From an uncultured Pseudomonadota bacterium (GTDB lineage: Bacteria > Pseudomonadota > Alphaproteobacteria > RF32 > CAG-239), in assembly GCA_902799835.1 (NCBI GenBank), contig CADCCF010000004.1, forward strand, positions 86,032 through 150,031: a DNA stretch of 64,000 nucleotides, read 5' to 3'. The notes beneath the pieces are model-generated. The model ran no database searches. It was not told the DNA's origin and worked only from the letters and a program-made list of their open reading frames with translations. Shown here one piece after another: positions 35,143 through 45,284 of this stretch (within the stretch, counting starts at the first letter, position 1; the number at the start of each line of letters is the position of its first letter). A program made the translations under genes and the position numbers.

Positions 35143-35988
35143 ATGAAGTATTGGCAGAATGTTTTAACCCTCGTTTTAGCTTTGTCGAGTTCTTTGGCTC
35201 AAGCGCAAACTTTTGCCCCAAGCGCAACAAGTGATAGTCAAGCGAGTTTAAATTTTGGCAATAAACAAACGGCTTCTTCATCAATTACTCCCAATTCTTT
35301 TGATACAACGTCGAATTCATTTGAAGCAAATACTAAAGATGAACCTGCCAATGCTTCGGTGCAAAATATTCAAGACGCATTTTTCACCACTAAAAAATCA
35401 TCCTCTGAAAAACAAGCAGTTGATCCGTTCGCTATTATGTCACGCGCCCAATCCGGAACAACTGACGAAAATAAACAATCTGAAACACCTAAAAAAACAA
35501 AAAAAACCAATAAAGACGGACTTCCTCCCGCTGAGGAAGATGATGATTTTTTTGTTCCCAGAGATCAGATTGATCAGCGCATACATACACCAACCGTTGA
35601 TGGTTCTGAACGCGGAGGACAGGCTTTTGTTTTGGTTGGTCCGGACGGAAAAATGAAAAAAGTTACCAATATTTTTCTGTTTTATGATGATTTCAAAATT
35701 AGTAATGGTATGGCCGGGTATACGACCTGCAATGTACGCTTTAATATAATATCCAATCTTGATCGTAAACTGTCACAGTTTGATATAAAATTGGTTTGGC
35801 CGAAGATTTCAACCACATTATCATTTTCGGACATTCCTCCTAACACCCAAACCTACTATAATTACACTCTCTTAGGTGAAGGTTGCTATACCATGGACAA
35901 GGCACCCAATATTGTAGTAAATCGTTGCCGTGCCAAAGGAATGACTTCCGCTGAGTGCGCAGCCAAAATTAAATGGGTTGCAAAATAA
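35143..35988 (+). CDS. Exported hypothetical protein, second of a related pair
   Basis: 281 residues with a signal peptide ending at AQAQT. A long Ser/Thr/Asn/Lys-rich disordered stretch (about 25-150) precedes a C-terminal domain (about 170-281) that parallels the preceding gene: TTCNVRFNIISNLDRKLSQF, then DIKLVWP, ending in Cys-containing segments (GEGCYTMD, VNRCRAKG, AECAAKI). Probably a duplicated family in which the second copy gained a linker. It ends six bases before the transglycosylase start. Confidence 0.65.
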   Translation: MKYWQNVLTLVLALSSSLAQAQTFAPSATSDSQASLNFGNKQTASSSITPNSFDTTSNSFEANTKDEPANASVQNIQDAFFTTKKSSSEKQAVDPFAIMSRAQSGTTDENKQSETPKKTKKTNKDGLPPAEEDDDFFVPRDQIDQRIHTPTVDGSERGGQAFVLVGPDGKMKKVTNIFLFYDDFKISNGMAGYTTCNVRFNIISNLDRKLSQFDIKLVWPKISTTLSFSDIPPNTQTYYNYTLLGEGCYTMDKAPNIVVNRCRAKGMTSAECAAKIKWVAK

Positions 35989-35993
35989 TCAAT

Positions 35994-37757
35994 ATGCCGC
36001 GAATTATCAAAACACTCCTACTTGTTTTTACATTTCTATGCGTAACTGCATTGCCTGTTTGCGCTGCCGATTCATCATTTAATTCTGATACAACCTCACA
36101 AATATTAAGGCTTATATCTGTCGATAAGAGTGATCTTAAAACCTATAAAAAGATATTTAAGGCACTCAACAAAAAAGATATCTCTAATATTGATCAATTA
36201 ATAGACAAGCTTGATGACACTACTCTGCTTGGCACCATATTGGCGCTTAAATATCTTGAAACCTCCTATTCCTCATCAGTTGAAGAATTAAATGATTGGC
36301 TCAATAAATACAATGACAGCCCTTTTCAATCACGTATCAAAAGACTCTATGAGCGTAAATCCGGTCAACCATCATCATTAAACGACGATGACACTTGGTT
36401 GCAATCATCTGCCAAAATATCAAGCAAGTATTTAGCACGACTATCACGTCAAGATAAGATATTTCTTACCAAAAATGCCAAAGAATTTCGTCTTTCCATT
36501 CGCAAAGGCAAAACCTTAAATGCCCGCAAAATTCTTGAAAACAAACGTTTTCAAAATCTGGCACCCAAACCTTATTGGGACAGTTTAGGGGCCACATTGG
36601 CTATCAAATATCTGGTCGATAATTATGACAACCAAGCTCTTGAATGGGGGAAAAAAGCCTCGCAACGCCATAATTCCGGCATGGCAACCTGGGTTGCCGG
36701 CATTGCTTCTTGGCGTTTAAAAAAATTTAAGACAGCGGCCAGTTATTTTGCCAAGCTCGGTAGTTCGCAAAATTCCGACAAATGGCTGATTTCGGCCGGC
36801 GCCTATTGGTCAGCACGCGCTTATGAAAAAATCGGCAACACTCTCAAAGCCCAAGAAATGTACAAATTGGCCGCTCAACACAAATACACTTTCTATGGCA
36901 TATTGGGTGCCTATCAATTAGGTTATGATTTGCGCCAACAATTTAGTTTTGATAAAAACCTTTATTTAACGGATTTCAGCTCTCCAGATAATATCAACGA
37001 CATTATTCAATCTCAGCCGTTGCGTCGCGCCATTATCCTCATGGAAATCAAGCAAAACGACTTAGCCGCCCAAGAAATTATCAATGCATATAAAAGCATG
37101 ACTGACACCCAAAAAGAAGCTTCCATCCTCATGGCTCACCAAAAAGGTCTCCATTCTTTGGTAATTGCCATCAGCAGACAAGCTGATTTTGATGATGTTA
37201 TCGGTCGCTATGAAAAGGAAATTTATCCCCTGCCGCAATGGTCACAACAAAATGAGTGGCAAATTGACAAAGCTTTGCTATTGGCCGTTATCCGTCAGGA
37301 ATCCGCCTTTAAAGATGATGCCGCATCACGCACTGGCGCAAGAGGATTAATGCAGCTTATGCCCAATACTGCCAGCTATATCAGTGGCGACAAAACCATC
37401 AAACGCCAAAAAGATAAACTTTATAATCCTGATTTTAACCTGCAATTAGGGCAAAAATATGTCAATTACCTGCTAACTAAACCCTTTATTGAGGGCAATT
37501 TGTTTTTTATGCTCTCAGCCTATAATGCCGGTCCCGGCAACTTGGTAAAATGGCAAAAAAATTCGCGTTTTCAAGGTGATCCTTTGCTCTATATTGAGGT
37601 TATTCCTTCGTCCGAAACCCGCATTTATCTTGAACGCGTGTTAGCCAACTACTGGATTTATAACATTCGTCTAGGCAATCCCAACCCCACTTTGGAACAG
37701 GTTGCTGCCGGCGGCTGGCCGGTTTTGGAGCAATACAAACAAATTTTGTTCGACTAG
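35994..37757 (+). CDS. slt: Soluble lytic murein transglycosylase (Slt70-like)
   Basis: Periplasmic enzyme cleaving peptidoglycan glycan strands with 1,6-anhydro product formation. With ATG 35994 it has 587 residues: signal peptide (ends LPVCAAD), a long alpha-superhelical domain (about 40-390), and a C-terminal SLT domain with the catalytic Glu near 434 (VIRQESAFKDDA), GARGLMQLMP and YNAGPGN. Length is close to Slt70. The longer reading from 35973 would overlap the upstream gene. No ribosome site is evident, so coupling to the preceding gene is likely. Confidence 0.92.
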   Translation: MPRIIKTLLLVFTFLCVTALPVCAADSSFNSDTTSQILRLISVDKSDLKTYKKIFKALNKKDISNIDQLIDKLDDTTLLGTILALKYLETSYSSSVEELNDWLNKYNDSPFQSRIKRLYERKSGQPSSLNDDDTWLQSSAKISSKYLARLSRQDKIFLTKNAKEFRLSIRKGKTLNARKILENKRFQNLAPKPYWDSLGATLAIKYLVDNYDNQALEWGKKASQRHNSGMATWVAGIASWRLKKFKTAASYFAKLGSSQNSDKWLISAGAYWSARAYEKIGNTLKAQEMYKLAAQHKYTFYGILGAYQLGYDLRQQFSFDKNLYLTDFSSPDNINDIIQSQPLRRAIILMEIKQNDLAAQEIINAYKSMTDTQKEASILMAHQKGLHSLVIAISRQADFDDVIGRYEKEIYPLPQWSQQNEWQIDKALLLAVIRQESAFKDDAASRTGARGLMQLMPNTASYISGDKTIKRQKDKLYNPDFNLQLGQKYVNYLLTKPFIEGNLFFMLSAYNAGPGNLVKWQKNSRFQGDPLLYIEVIPSSETRIYLERVLANYWIYNIRLGNPNPTLEQVAAGGWPVLEQYKQILFD

Positions 37758-37930
37758 TCACTTTGCCGTTTTTTTGTTGCTACCATCCTAATTTTGTGGT
37801 ATACTATAAGTACTAAGTCGTATTAATATTTATTGTGTAATCAACCTCAATCATCTCAGGGAACCTAGGGAGATTGTTGTATTGTCGGTATCTCGGCTTA
37901 GTATATCGATATTATAGGAACAAAATAATT

Positions 37931-38257
37931 ATGGCAACACTGATTATCTTAGCAATTATATCAGCACTTATACTTCTTTATAAAAAAAATTATATAGAGG
38001 CTGGTATAATAGCGGGCGTGGTCATTCTTGGCCTACTTGCCACTCTGCCGACAGGCTGGGGTTGGACACTCCTTTTTGTGTTCTTGTTTGCATCCTCTGC
38101 AACAGGAGCCCTGGAGGTGACATCCCCATGTGGATTAATATCCTTGGCTGTGGCAGTCATCTTGTTTCCAATCCGTTGGGAATGGGACGAATTTGTCACC
38201 CTAATAAGCCTGGGATTCGGCATTTGGGCTATAGTGGTGTCCATTCTCAAGGACTAA
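37931..38257 (+). CDS. Small integral membrane protein
   Basis: 108 residues with four hydrophobic helices (about 2-17, 22-39, 43-62 and 68-105 region) and almost no soluble part. The start at ATG 37931 (MATLIILAI) is preferred to an upstream in-frame codon at 37874; AGGA lies about eleven bases before it. No family recognised. Followed by its own terminator. Confidence 0.55.
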   Translation: MATLIILAIISALILLYKKNYIEAGIIAGVVILGLLATLPTGWGWTLLFVFLFASSATGALEVTSPCGLISLAVAVILFPIRWEWDEFVTLISLGFGIWAIVVSILKD

Positions 38258-38273
38258 GCCACTAACAAAGAAT

Positions 38274-38310
38274 AAGGTGGGAAGACTATACAGTCTCCCG
38301 CCTTTTTTAT
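38274..38310 (+). terminator. Terminator after the gene at 37931
   Basis: AAGGTGGG and AGACT pair with AGTCT and CCCGCCTT around ATAC, followed by TTTTTT. Confidence 0.8.
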
Positions 38311-38358
38311 TGTTTTTCTTCTAATCGTGATTATATCCTCACCTCAAGGAGAAAAATC

Positions 38359-38685
38359 ATGGAATTATATATCATAACCGCCCTACTGATTGTTTATTTT
38401 ATTACCGTATTGAGCGTATCTGAGCACCACCGCCGCAAAATATGGACTCTTGCCTTCATCACCGCTTTTACCCTTACCGCAGTCGCTATTTTTTTCATCC
38501 GTGGCAACACTCAAGATGTTATGCTCTCAACCAATGAATTTAACTGGTATTATTTTGTATATCTTTTCGGCATGGTCGCTATCGCTTTAGGATTGCTCAA
38601 CTTGTGGATTTATCGCGTTCCGTTATGGAATCTGCTTTTTTCCAAGCACAACGATGATAACGACGATGATATTGATGATGATTAA
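38359..38685 (+). CDS. Small membrane protein with acidic C-terminal tail
   Basis: 108 residues with three membrane helices (about 3-20, 28-48 and 65-85) and a strongly acidic Asp/Asn tail (DDNDDDIDDD). AAGGAG sits at the ideal distance from ATG 38359. Not recognised; no similarity to the preceding membrane protein beyond size. Confidence 0.65.
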   Translation: MELYIITALLIVYFITVLSVSEHHRRKIWTLAFITAFTLTAVAIFFIRGNTQDVMLSTNEFNWYYFVYLFGMVAIALGLLNLWIYRVPLWNLLFSKHNDDNDDDIDDD

Positions 38686-38712
38686 AAAAACCGGCAACTA
38701 AGCCGGTTTATT
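38686..38712. terminator. Bidirectional terminator between the membrane protein gene and ssb
   Basis: AAACCGGC (38688-38695) pairs with GCCGGTTT (38702-38709), with A and T tracts on the two sides. Confidence 0.75.
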
Positions 38713-38730
38713 ATATCTAAAATACTCCAA

Positions 38731-39195
38731 CTAAAACGGAATATCATCATCAATCGGAGCAGATGACGATGCCGGAGCCGAATCCCAACCGGATGACGAT
38801 GCCCCAAACACATCATTACCACCGGCCGGCACATTCTCACCGCCTTTGCCGTCCAACATAACCAAATTACCGCTAAAGTTCTGCAATACAACTTCGGTTG
38901 TATAACGCTCTTGCCCGTTATTATCAGTCCAACTGCGTGTTTGCAACTGACCTTCCAAATAAACTTTGGAGCCTTTGTGTAAATATTTTTCTGCCACATC
39001 AGCCAATGCCGGATTAAATACCACAACCCTGTGCCATTCAGTTTTTTCCTTACGCTCACCGGTAGCTCTGTCTTTCCACGAATCCGATGTTGCAATGTTC
39101 AAATTAACTATCTTGGCACCTGACGATGTGTTGCTGACTTTGGGATCTGCCCCCAAATTGCCAACCAAAATAACTTTATTGATACTTCCTGCCAT
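38731..39195 (-). CDS. ssb: Single-stranded DNA-binding protein
   Basis: 154 residues: OB-fold (about 1-110; [13 protein letters not shown], then WHRVVVF), a Gly/Ser/Ala/Pro-rich linker, and the conserved acidic tail IDDDIPF that recruits repair and replication proteins. Normal length. ATG 39195 lies downstream of a weak A/G-rich site. No GTTC-N7-GTTC SOS box was found upstream. Confidence 0.96.
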   Translation of the reverse strand: MAGSINKVILVGNLGADPKVSNTSSGAKIVNLNIATSDSWKDRATGERKEKTEWHRVVVFNPALADVAEKYLHKGSKVYLEGQLQTRSWTDNNGQERYTTEVVLQNFSGNLVMLDGKGGENVPAGGNDVFGASSSGWDSAPASSSAPIDDDIPF

Positions 39196-39273
39196 TTTAC
39201 TTAAACCTTTTTCATAAATTTAACAACTGTTCTCAAGATTATAAACTGCTCTATTCTTTTTGCAATTTTAATT

Positions 39274-40365
39274 TTAGTTAACCTGTGTATATTCGCCGTC
39301 TTCAAACAAATACATATTCCATCCGCCATTGGTCAAAGTTCTGCCATGCTGAAACTTAACTTTTCCCCAAGGCAGGCTCCAACTTTGCTGTCCGGCGATT
39401 GCATCAATCGCTGCCGCATCAAAACTTTGAGCTTTTTTTACCATATCGCGCCACATCATTACCGCTGCATAGCCCATAACGCCAATTCCGCGCGGTTCAC
39501 GCCCCTTTATGCGTAATTCCACCAATTCTTTGGTAAAATTAGCATTAGATTTTTGATTATTAATCCTCAAGAGATATACCCCATCGGCAAAATTACCCAT
39601 TTCTTTGAAAAAATGTGCTGTTGCCATATATTCATCAACTATAATTATGATATTTTCATCTTTTTCTTGAAGTTTTTGCGCTATCTCCGCGATTTGGCTC
39701 TTTCTTCCCAAAATATAGGCAACCTTATTATCTCTTACTATTTCTTTAGCCATTTTTTTCATTTTGTTATTATAGGCGTTTATATCATATAAATTAACTC
39801 TGTTTGCCAAATTATTAGCCATAAAAATACTTTGCAATTCGGATGCCGTCTCATACGTGGCATCATTATCCTGACTATATACCACCGCTAAATTTTTATC
39901 TATCCATTTGTCTTTATAAACTTCAAAAAATGTCTTAGCCTGTTCGGAGATGCGACCACCGATTTTATAAAGTCCTGTGTGATTATAATTATACCACTGG
40001 TTATTCAGCGGCTGCGGCATTATCCTGACCGCAGAACTACCCTTCATCATGCTGGGAAACAACATATCCGTACAATACGGACCAATCACCAAATTTATCC
40101 CGCTGTCTTTGCTAATATTGAGAGCCTGCACATCACCATGCAAAGCAGACTCACTGCAAACATCATCCATATATATCAGTTCCAACTTTTCGCCCAACAG
40201 CCCACCTGCCTCATTTATTGTATCAACAGCAATTTTAACGCCGTCATTAAGCTGTTGACCAAATTTGGCATTATCACCATCTTTGGGCGCTACCACCGCT
40301 ACTCCGGCTGCTTGAACTCGAGTGACAATCAACAATAACAATGAAACCAAATATAAAAATCGCAT
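39274..40365 (-). CDS. Periplasmic branched-chain amino-acid-type binding protein (LivK-like)
   Basis: 363 residues with a signal peptide ending at RVQAA and a type I periplasmic-binding fold (VAVVAPKDGDNAKFGQQLND, then GVKIAVDTINEAGGLLGEKL). It is the substrate-binding part of a LIV-type ABC transporter, but no permease or ATPase genes are adjacent, so it may work with a distant system or as a sensor. The ligand cannot be told from sequence. Confidence 0.88.
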   Translation of the reverse strand: MRFLYLVSLLLLIVTRVQAAGVAVVAPKDGDNAKFGQQLNDGVKIAVDTINEAGGLLGEKLELIYMDDVCSESALHGDVQALNISKDSGINLVIGPYCTDMLFPSMMKGSSAVRIMPQPLNNQWYNYNHTGLYKIGGRISEQAKTFFEVYKDKWIDKNLAVVYSQDNDATYETASELQSIFMANNLANRVNLYDINAYNNKMKKMAKEIVRDNKVAYILGRKSQIAEIAQKLQEKDENIIIIVDEYMATAHFFKEMGNFADGVYLLRINNQKSNANFTKELVELRIKGREPRGIGVMGYAAVMMWRDMVKKAQSFDAAAIDAIAGQQSWSLPWGKVKFQHGRTLTNGGWNMYLFEDGEYTQVN

Positions 40366-40522
40366 TAATTTTTTCTCTTTAACACCAAAACTCTGCTGAA
40401 ATTAACACGCAATATTATCTTTGGCAAGTTTTTTATAAAAAAATACTTGCATAAAAAATAACCTTAAGTTATCATCATTTTTTGTCTATTAATTTTATTA
40501 AATAATCAAAAAAATTATTGTT

Positions 40523-40978
40523 ATGCTACTCATTGAAGTAAAAAATGCCAAAGATGCTAAGGATGCTTTGCGCATTTACAAGGAAAAAAATCCTGCCAAA
40601 GGAAACGCTGATGGGGATGTTTTTGTTATCAACAATGACAAGAAATTCTGTTATGGTGTGATTGTCTCGGAAAATGAGCCCAACACCATAAACTACTATG
40701 CCGTTACCAGTGATAACTGGAGAAATTCTCACGAGAAGGAGGTTGAAAGTTTCAGAAAGAAAAACCCTAAGTTGCCCAAGTTGCTTGCCGAAATAGTAGT
40801 TCATTACGGTGGACTTGTCAGCAAGTTTGAAAAGCAACATCCCGGCGCAAAAGTTTTGCTGGCCGCTGGAGGAACTAGGCTTTTCTATCTTTTCATTACC
40901 ATTCGAGGTAATGTTAAAAACATTACTGATGAAGAAGTAAAAGAACATTTCGGAATCAGCCTGTTGGATCGCAGGTAA
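40523..40978 (+). CDS. Hypothetical protein, orphan accessory gene
   Basis: 151 residues, not recognised. It is a small alpha/beta-looking protein (MLLIEVKNAKDAKDALRIYK, DVFVINNDKKFCYGVIV), Lys-rich, with no signal peptide or membrane helix. A promoter-like TTGCAT-N17-TATCAT precedes it, there is no Shine-Dalgarno before ATG 40523, and a strong terminator follows. It belongs by these traits to the single-gene units described in the findings. Confidence 0.65.
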   Translation: MLLIEVKNAKDAKDALRIYKEKNPAKGNADGDVFVINNDKKFCYGVIVSENEPNTINYYAVTSDNWRNSHEKEVESFRKKNPKLPKLLAEIVVHYGGLVSKFEKQHPGAKVLLAAGGTRLFYLFITIRGNVKNITDEEVKEHFGISLLDRR

Positions 40979-41004
40979 GAAATTAAGAATCAAAGCATTC
41001 TTTT

Positions 41005-41044
41005 CCCCTTAAAGCCCGAGTTTGGCTTTGAGGGGTTTCTTATT
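41005..41044 (+). terminator. Terminator after the gene at 40523
   Basis: CCCCTTAAAGCC (41005-41016) pairs with GGCTTTGAGGGG (41024-41035), then TTTCTTATTTTT. Confidence 0.85.
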
Positions 41045-41119
41045 TTTGAAACGATACAATTTTTTATTGCTATTTAGCTTTAATATTATATATTATGCCT
41101 TAAATTTAAGGAGCATAAT

Positions 41120-43936
41120 ATGAGCAGCGATTTTATTGATATCAAAGGTGCACGTTCCCACAACCTGAAAAACATCAGTTTACAAATACCCAAAAACAAA
41201 CTCACAGTTATCACCGGTTTGTCGGGTTCGGGCAAATCATCTTTGGCTTTTGACACCATCTATGCCGAAGGTCAGCGCCGTTATGTTGAAAGCCTATCGG
41301 CATATGCTCGCCAATTTCTTGACTTGATGCAAAAACCCGATGTTGATTCGATTGAAGGCTTATCTCCGGCTATCTCGATTGAGCAAAAGTCAACCTCACA
41401 CAATCCACGCTCTATTGTCGGCACCATCACCGAGATTTATGATTATATGCGTCTTTTATGGGCACGAGTTGGCACACCCTATTCTCCGGCAACAGGCCTC
41501 CCGATTGAAAGTCAAACTGTCAGCCAAATGGTTGACCGCACCCTGGAATTTCCGCAAGGAAGCAAACTTTTGCTGCTGGCTCCGGTTATCCGTGGTCGCA
41601 AGGGCGAATATAAAAAAGAGTTGGAAGAATATCGGCGCATGGGATTTCAACGCATTAAAATCGATGGAGAGCTCTATGATTTGGAAGAAACTCCTACCCT
41701 TAATAAAAATCAAAAACACGATATTGAAATTGTGGTCGATCGCGTAATCGTCAAAGATGGCATTGCTGAGCGCTTAGCCCAATCTTTTGAAACTGCACTC
41801 AAGCTTAGTGATGGATTGGCTTATATTGAAAATACGGGTGATGGCAAACGCACCACTTTTTCCTCCAAATTTGCTTGTCCGGTCTCCGGTTTCACCATTG
41901 AAGAAATTGAGCCGCGTATGTTCTCGTTCAATAATCCTTACGGAGCCTGCCCGCATTGTGACGGTATCGGCGCCAAGCTCTATATGGATCCGAATCTGAT
42001 TATTCCCAATCCCAACCTATCCATCTCGCAAGGTGCAGTTGCCCCTTGGCATGGCTTTCATTCGTCTTTTTATGAAATGGCCTTAGTTTCACTGGCTGAT
42101 TGGCTTGGTATATCAACCAAAACCCCATGGAAAGACCTGCCTCAACATGCCCGTGATGTTATTCTCTATGGCTCCGGTGATGAGATTGTTCCGCTTTATT
42201 TTAAGAAATTTGTCACCGAAAAACCTTTTGAAGGGGTTATTCCCAACATGGAACGTCGCTTTTTGGAAACTGATTCTCTCGCCACACGTGAAGAATTGTC
42301 GCATTATCAATCGGCCGCTCCTTGTGAATTTTGCCACGGTAAAAGGCTCAAACCAGAGGCCTTAGCTGTTAAAATCGGTGGATTGGATATTTGGGATGTT
42401 TGCGAAAAATCAATTAAAGATGCACTTGTTTGGTTTAATGGCATCAAAGCCACGCTTTCTCCGCAAAAACAGGAAATATCTGCCAAAATCATCAAAGAAA
42501 TTTGCGAGCGCTTACAATTTTTGAACAATGTCGGCTTGGATTATCTTACCCTATCACGCCAATCCGGCTCTCTTTCCGGTGGCGAAGCGCAACGCATTCG
42601 TCTGGCCAGCCAAATCGGCACCGGTCTAACAGGAGTTATGTACGTCCTCGACGAGCCGTCTATCGGCTTGCATCAACGTGATAACTATCGCCTGATAGAA
42701 ACCTTGAATCGCTTGCGTGATATCGGCAACACCGTAATTGTGGTTGAACATGATGAGGATGCTATGCGTGCCGCCGACCATATTGTTGACATAGGTCCGC
42801 GTGCCGGCACTCATGGCGGTGAAGTTGTTGCCCAAGGAACTCTAAAAGATATCTTGAAAAATCCCAACAGCTTGACTGCCGCCTACTTAAACGGAGTTAA
42901 AAAAATTGCAGTTCCGACCAAACGTCGCAAAGGTAACGGTAAATTTTTAACCCTCAAAGGGGCTAAAACCAACAACTTGAAAAATATCACTGTTAAATTT
43001 CCCCTGGGATTATTTACTTGTGTTACCGGTGTATCCGGCTCCGGCAAATCATCTCTTGTTTTGGAAACTCTTTGCGCCGCCTTGGAAAAAGAAATCAATG
43101 GTGCCCGCAACCTGCAAGGCAAATATGACAAACTGGAAGGCATCGAAAATATCGATAAAATCATCAATATTGATCAATCACCGATCGGACGCACACCGCG
43201 CTCCAATCCGGCAACTTATACCGGTATATTTTCTTATATCCGCGATTGGTATGCTAATCTTCCCGAAGCCAAAGCACGCGGCTATGCCGCCGGACGATTT
43301 TCGTTTAACGTTGCCGGTGGTCGTTGTGAGGCTTGCCAAGGCGACGGTGTTACCAAAATTGAAATGCACTTTTTGCCTGATGTTTATGTTGAATGTGATG
43401 TCTGCCACGGCACACGCTTTAATCGTGAAACTCTGGAAGTTAAATACAAAGGCAAATCCATTGCTGATGTTTTGGATATGACGGTTGACGATGCTTATAA
43501 TTTCTTTGAGAATATTCCCTCAATCCGCAATCGTTTAGACTTATTGCGTCGTGTCGGTTTAGGTTATATCAAACTCGGACAATCCGCCACTACCCTTTCC
43601 GGCGGTGAAGCTCAACGTATTAAGTTATCTAAAGAGCTGGCCAAAAAAGCTACCGGTAAAACCTTATATATCCTGGATGAACCAACTACCGGTCTGCATT
43701 TTGAAGACATCAACAAGTTACTTTCTATTCTGCAATCATTGGTTGATGCCGGCAATTCCCTGATTGTTATTGAACACAATCTTGATGTTATCAAAACTGC
43801 TGACTATATCATCGATATTGGTCCCGAAGGTGGTGAAAAAGGCGGAACTATAGTTGCCCAAGGCACACCCGAGCAAATAGCTAAAATCGAAGCCAGCTAC
43901 ACCGGAAAATTCTTAAAAGAGAAACTCCATAACTAA
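41120..43936 (+). CDS. uvrA: UvrA, excinuclease ABC subunit A
   Basis: Damage-recognition ATPase of nucleotide excision repair. 938 residues, normal length. Two ABC modules with Walker [10 protein letters not shown] (about 33) and GVSGSGKSS (about 636), LSGGE signatures in both halves, and zinc-binding Cys groups ([17 protein letters not shown] with CDVCHGTRF). AAGGAG precedes ATG 41120. Its stop overlaps the convergent gene by four bases. No SOS box was seen upstream. Confidence 0.97.
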   Translation: MSSDFIDIKGARSHNLKNISLQIPKNKLTVITGLSGSGKSSLAFDTIYAEGQRRYVESLSAYARQFLDLMQKPDVDSIEGLSPAISIEQKSTSHNPRSIVGTITEIYDYMRLLWARVGTPYSPATGLPIESQTVSQMVDRTLEFPQGSKLLLLAPVIRGRKGEYKKELEEYRRMGFQRIKIDGELYDLEETPTLNKNQKHDIEIVVDRVIVKDGIAERLAQSFETALKLSDGLAYIENTGDGKRTTFSSKFACPVSGFTIEEIEPRMFSFNNPYGACPHCDGIGAKLYMDPNLIIPNPNLSISQGAVAPWHGFHSSFYEMALVSLADWLGISTKTPWKDLPQHARDVILYGSGDEIVPLYFKKFVTEKPFEGVIPNMERRFLETDSLATREELSHYQSAAPCEFCHGKRLKPEALAVKIGGLDIWDVCEKSIKDALVWFNGIKATLSPQKQEISAKIIKEICERLQFLNNVGLDYLTLSRQSGSLSGGEAQRIRLASQIGTGLTGVMYVLDEPSIGLHQRDNYRLIETLNRLRDIGNTVIVVEHDEDAMRAADHIVDIGPRAGTHGGEVVAQGTLKDILKNPNSLTAAYLNGVKKIAVPTKRRKGNGKFLTLKGAKTNNLKNITVKFPLGLFTCVTGVSGSGKSSLVLETLCAALEKEINGARNLQGKYDKLEGIENIDKIINIDQSPIGRTPRSNPATYTGIFSYIRDWYANLPEAKARGYAAGRFSFNVAGGRCEACQGDGVTKIEMHFLPDVYVECDVCHGTRFNRETLEVKYKGKSIADVLDMTVDDAYNFFENIPSIRNRLDLLRRVGLGYIKLGQSATTLSGGEAQRIKLSKELAKKATGKTLYILDEPTTGLHFEDINKLLSILQSLVDAGNSLIVIEHNLDVIKTADYIIDIGPEGGEKGGTIVAQGTPEQIAKIEASYTGKFLKEKLHN

Positions 43937-44807
43937 AATCTCAATCGCATTTGACCGGATATATTAGGTGTATAAAATGCCTTACTTCTATTAGCATTAT
44001 TTTTATCAGAAATGCTTAGCTTTTGTTTTATAGCAACCTTCACTCCTTTAGTACGATCATCTTCTTCATCAAATTGTTGTAAAAGTTTATCAACATCTTT
44101 GGTATTATAATTATGCTTATTCATAACTTTGACAAATAAATCAACCAGTCCGTTATCTAATTCGTTATTTTTACTCAAACCTCTGGCAACAGCTTCATTA
44201 TAACCATAAGCTGTCAACAAAGCTTTAGCTTTAGGATCATCAGATTTATCTATGCATGAGGAAATTCTATCAAGCATATTTTCCACATAGGCATCTCTTG
44301 TTAATTTCATTGCTATACACGCCATATTATATTCATCCGTATCCACATAATCGGATGCCTCAGGCTGACGAATATCATCAATTTTTTGAAAAAATTTAAC
44401 TGCTTTTGAACGTGCTTGATCAATTTTAGACACGCTAACTTCCTTATTTTTTGATGAATTGCGATAATTTATTATACCCATTTTTTTAGTTAAATTTTCC
44501 CAAACACGATCATCAGTGATATACTTACCCAAAGTCCTGACATAATTTTCGGCATATTTTTTAACTAACTTACTGGCTTTCTCAGTACCATTGAACCCAT
44601 ATTCTTCAGCAATCCTCCAAGCCAAATGTCCGGCTACCAATTTTTTTCTTCAGCACTATAGTTATCCATAAAAGGCTCAAATACATGGGGAATAAAATCT
44701 ATGTTATGCTTTTCCCAATCAAATGGCCCTCTTGCATATTTTATTCTACGTCGCAAGATTTCCAACATAGCTTGATAATTGTCATCATCATCCCCAAATC
44801 TGGCCAT
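43933..44807 (-). pseudogene. Hypothetical gene split by a frameshift at an A7 tract
   Basis: Two frames join at about 44640. The first (from ATG 44807, AAGGAG upstream) gives 55 codons ending YSAEEKNW; the second carries about 230 residues beginning VAGHLAWRIAEEYG. One extra A in the coding-strand A7 tract would fuse them as YSAEEKKLVAGHLAW, about 290 residues. The product would be helical and charged, with no signal peptide or recognised domain. This may be a true inactivation, homopolymer phase variation, programmed slippage or an assembly error. The 3' end overlaps uvrA by four bases. Confidence 0.7.
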
Positions 44808-44956
44808 AGCACTCTCCTTGTTTTTGTCTATTTTTGACATTATAGCACATTTTACAATTAAAGCAATTAAAAAAGTCTTGCATTTTAAATTTTTGCGTGC
44901 TAAAAAGTCCTCAATTTAGAGTTTAACTTATTTATTGATGAAATGAGGTGATTTAA

Positions 44957-45163
44957 GTGGTTCAGGTTACTGTTATCGGCAATGATGTTGGTCAGTCGCT
45001 CAAAGTTTTGAAGAAGAAAATGCAACGTGAAGGTATCTTCCGTGAAATGAAGTTGCGCCGTTGTCATGAGAAAAATTCTGAGAAAAAAGCTCGCCGTCAA
45101 GCCGAAGCTGTTCGCCGTGCTCGCAAGCAATTGCGCAAACGCTTAGATACTGAGGGCTTCTAG
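44957..45163 (+). CDS. rpsU: 30S ribosomal protein bS21
   Basis: 68 residues of the basic bS21 protein ([39 protein letters not shown]). The start is GTG 44957, preceded by GAGGTG. It contributes to 30S initiation near the anti-Shine-Dalgarno. Confidence 0.95.
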   Translation: MVQVTVIGNDVGQSLKVLKKKMQREGIFREMKLRRCHEKNSEKKARRQAEAVRRARKQLRKRLDTEGF

Positions 45164-45184
45164 TCCGCTTTTCTTAACGATTTT

Positions 45185-45218
45185 AAGCACCGATATAATT
45201 TTATCGGTGCTTTTTTTA
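45185..45218 (+). terminator. rpsU terminator
   Basis: AAGCACCGATA pairs with TATCGGTGCTT around a short AT loop, followed by T7. Confidence 0.85.
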
Positions 45219-45223
45219 TGTCA

Positions 45224-45266
45224 TCAAAAAAAAGAGAGAAGCTTTCCAATCAAAACTTCTCTCTTT
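45224..45266 (-). terminator. Terminator of the tig transcript
   Basis: AAAGAGAGAAG (45231-45241) pairs with 45256-45266; on the minus strand a T7 tract follows. Confidence 0.8.
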
Positions 45267-45284
45267 AGTATAAATCAACTTAAC

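Noticed and set aside
38682..39095. 137-codon minus-strand frame overlapping ssb.
   Set aside because: Out of frame with a clear ssb gene and Arg/His/Trp-rich as expected of a shadow.
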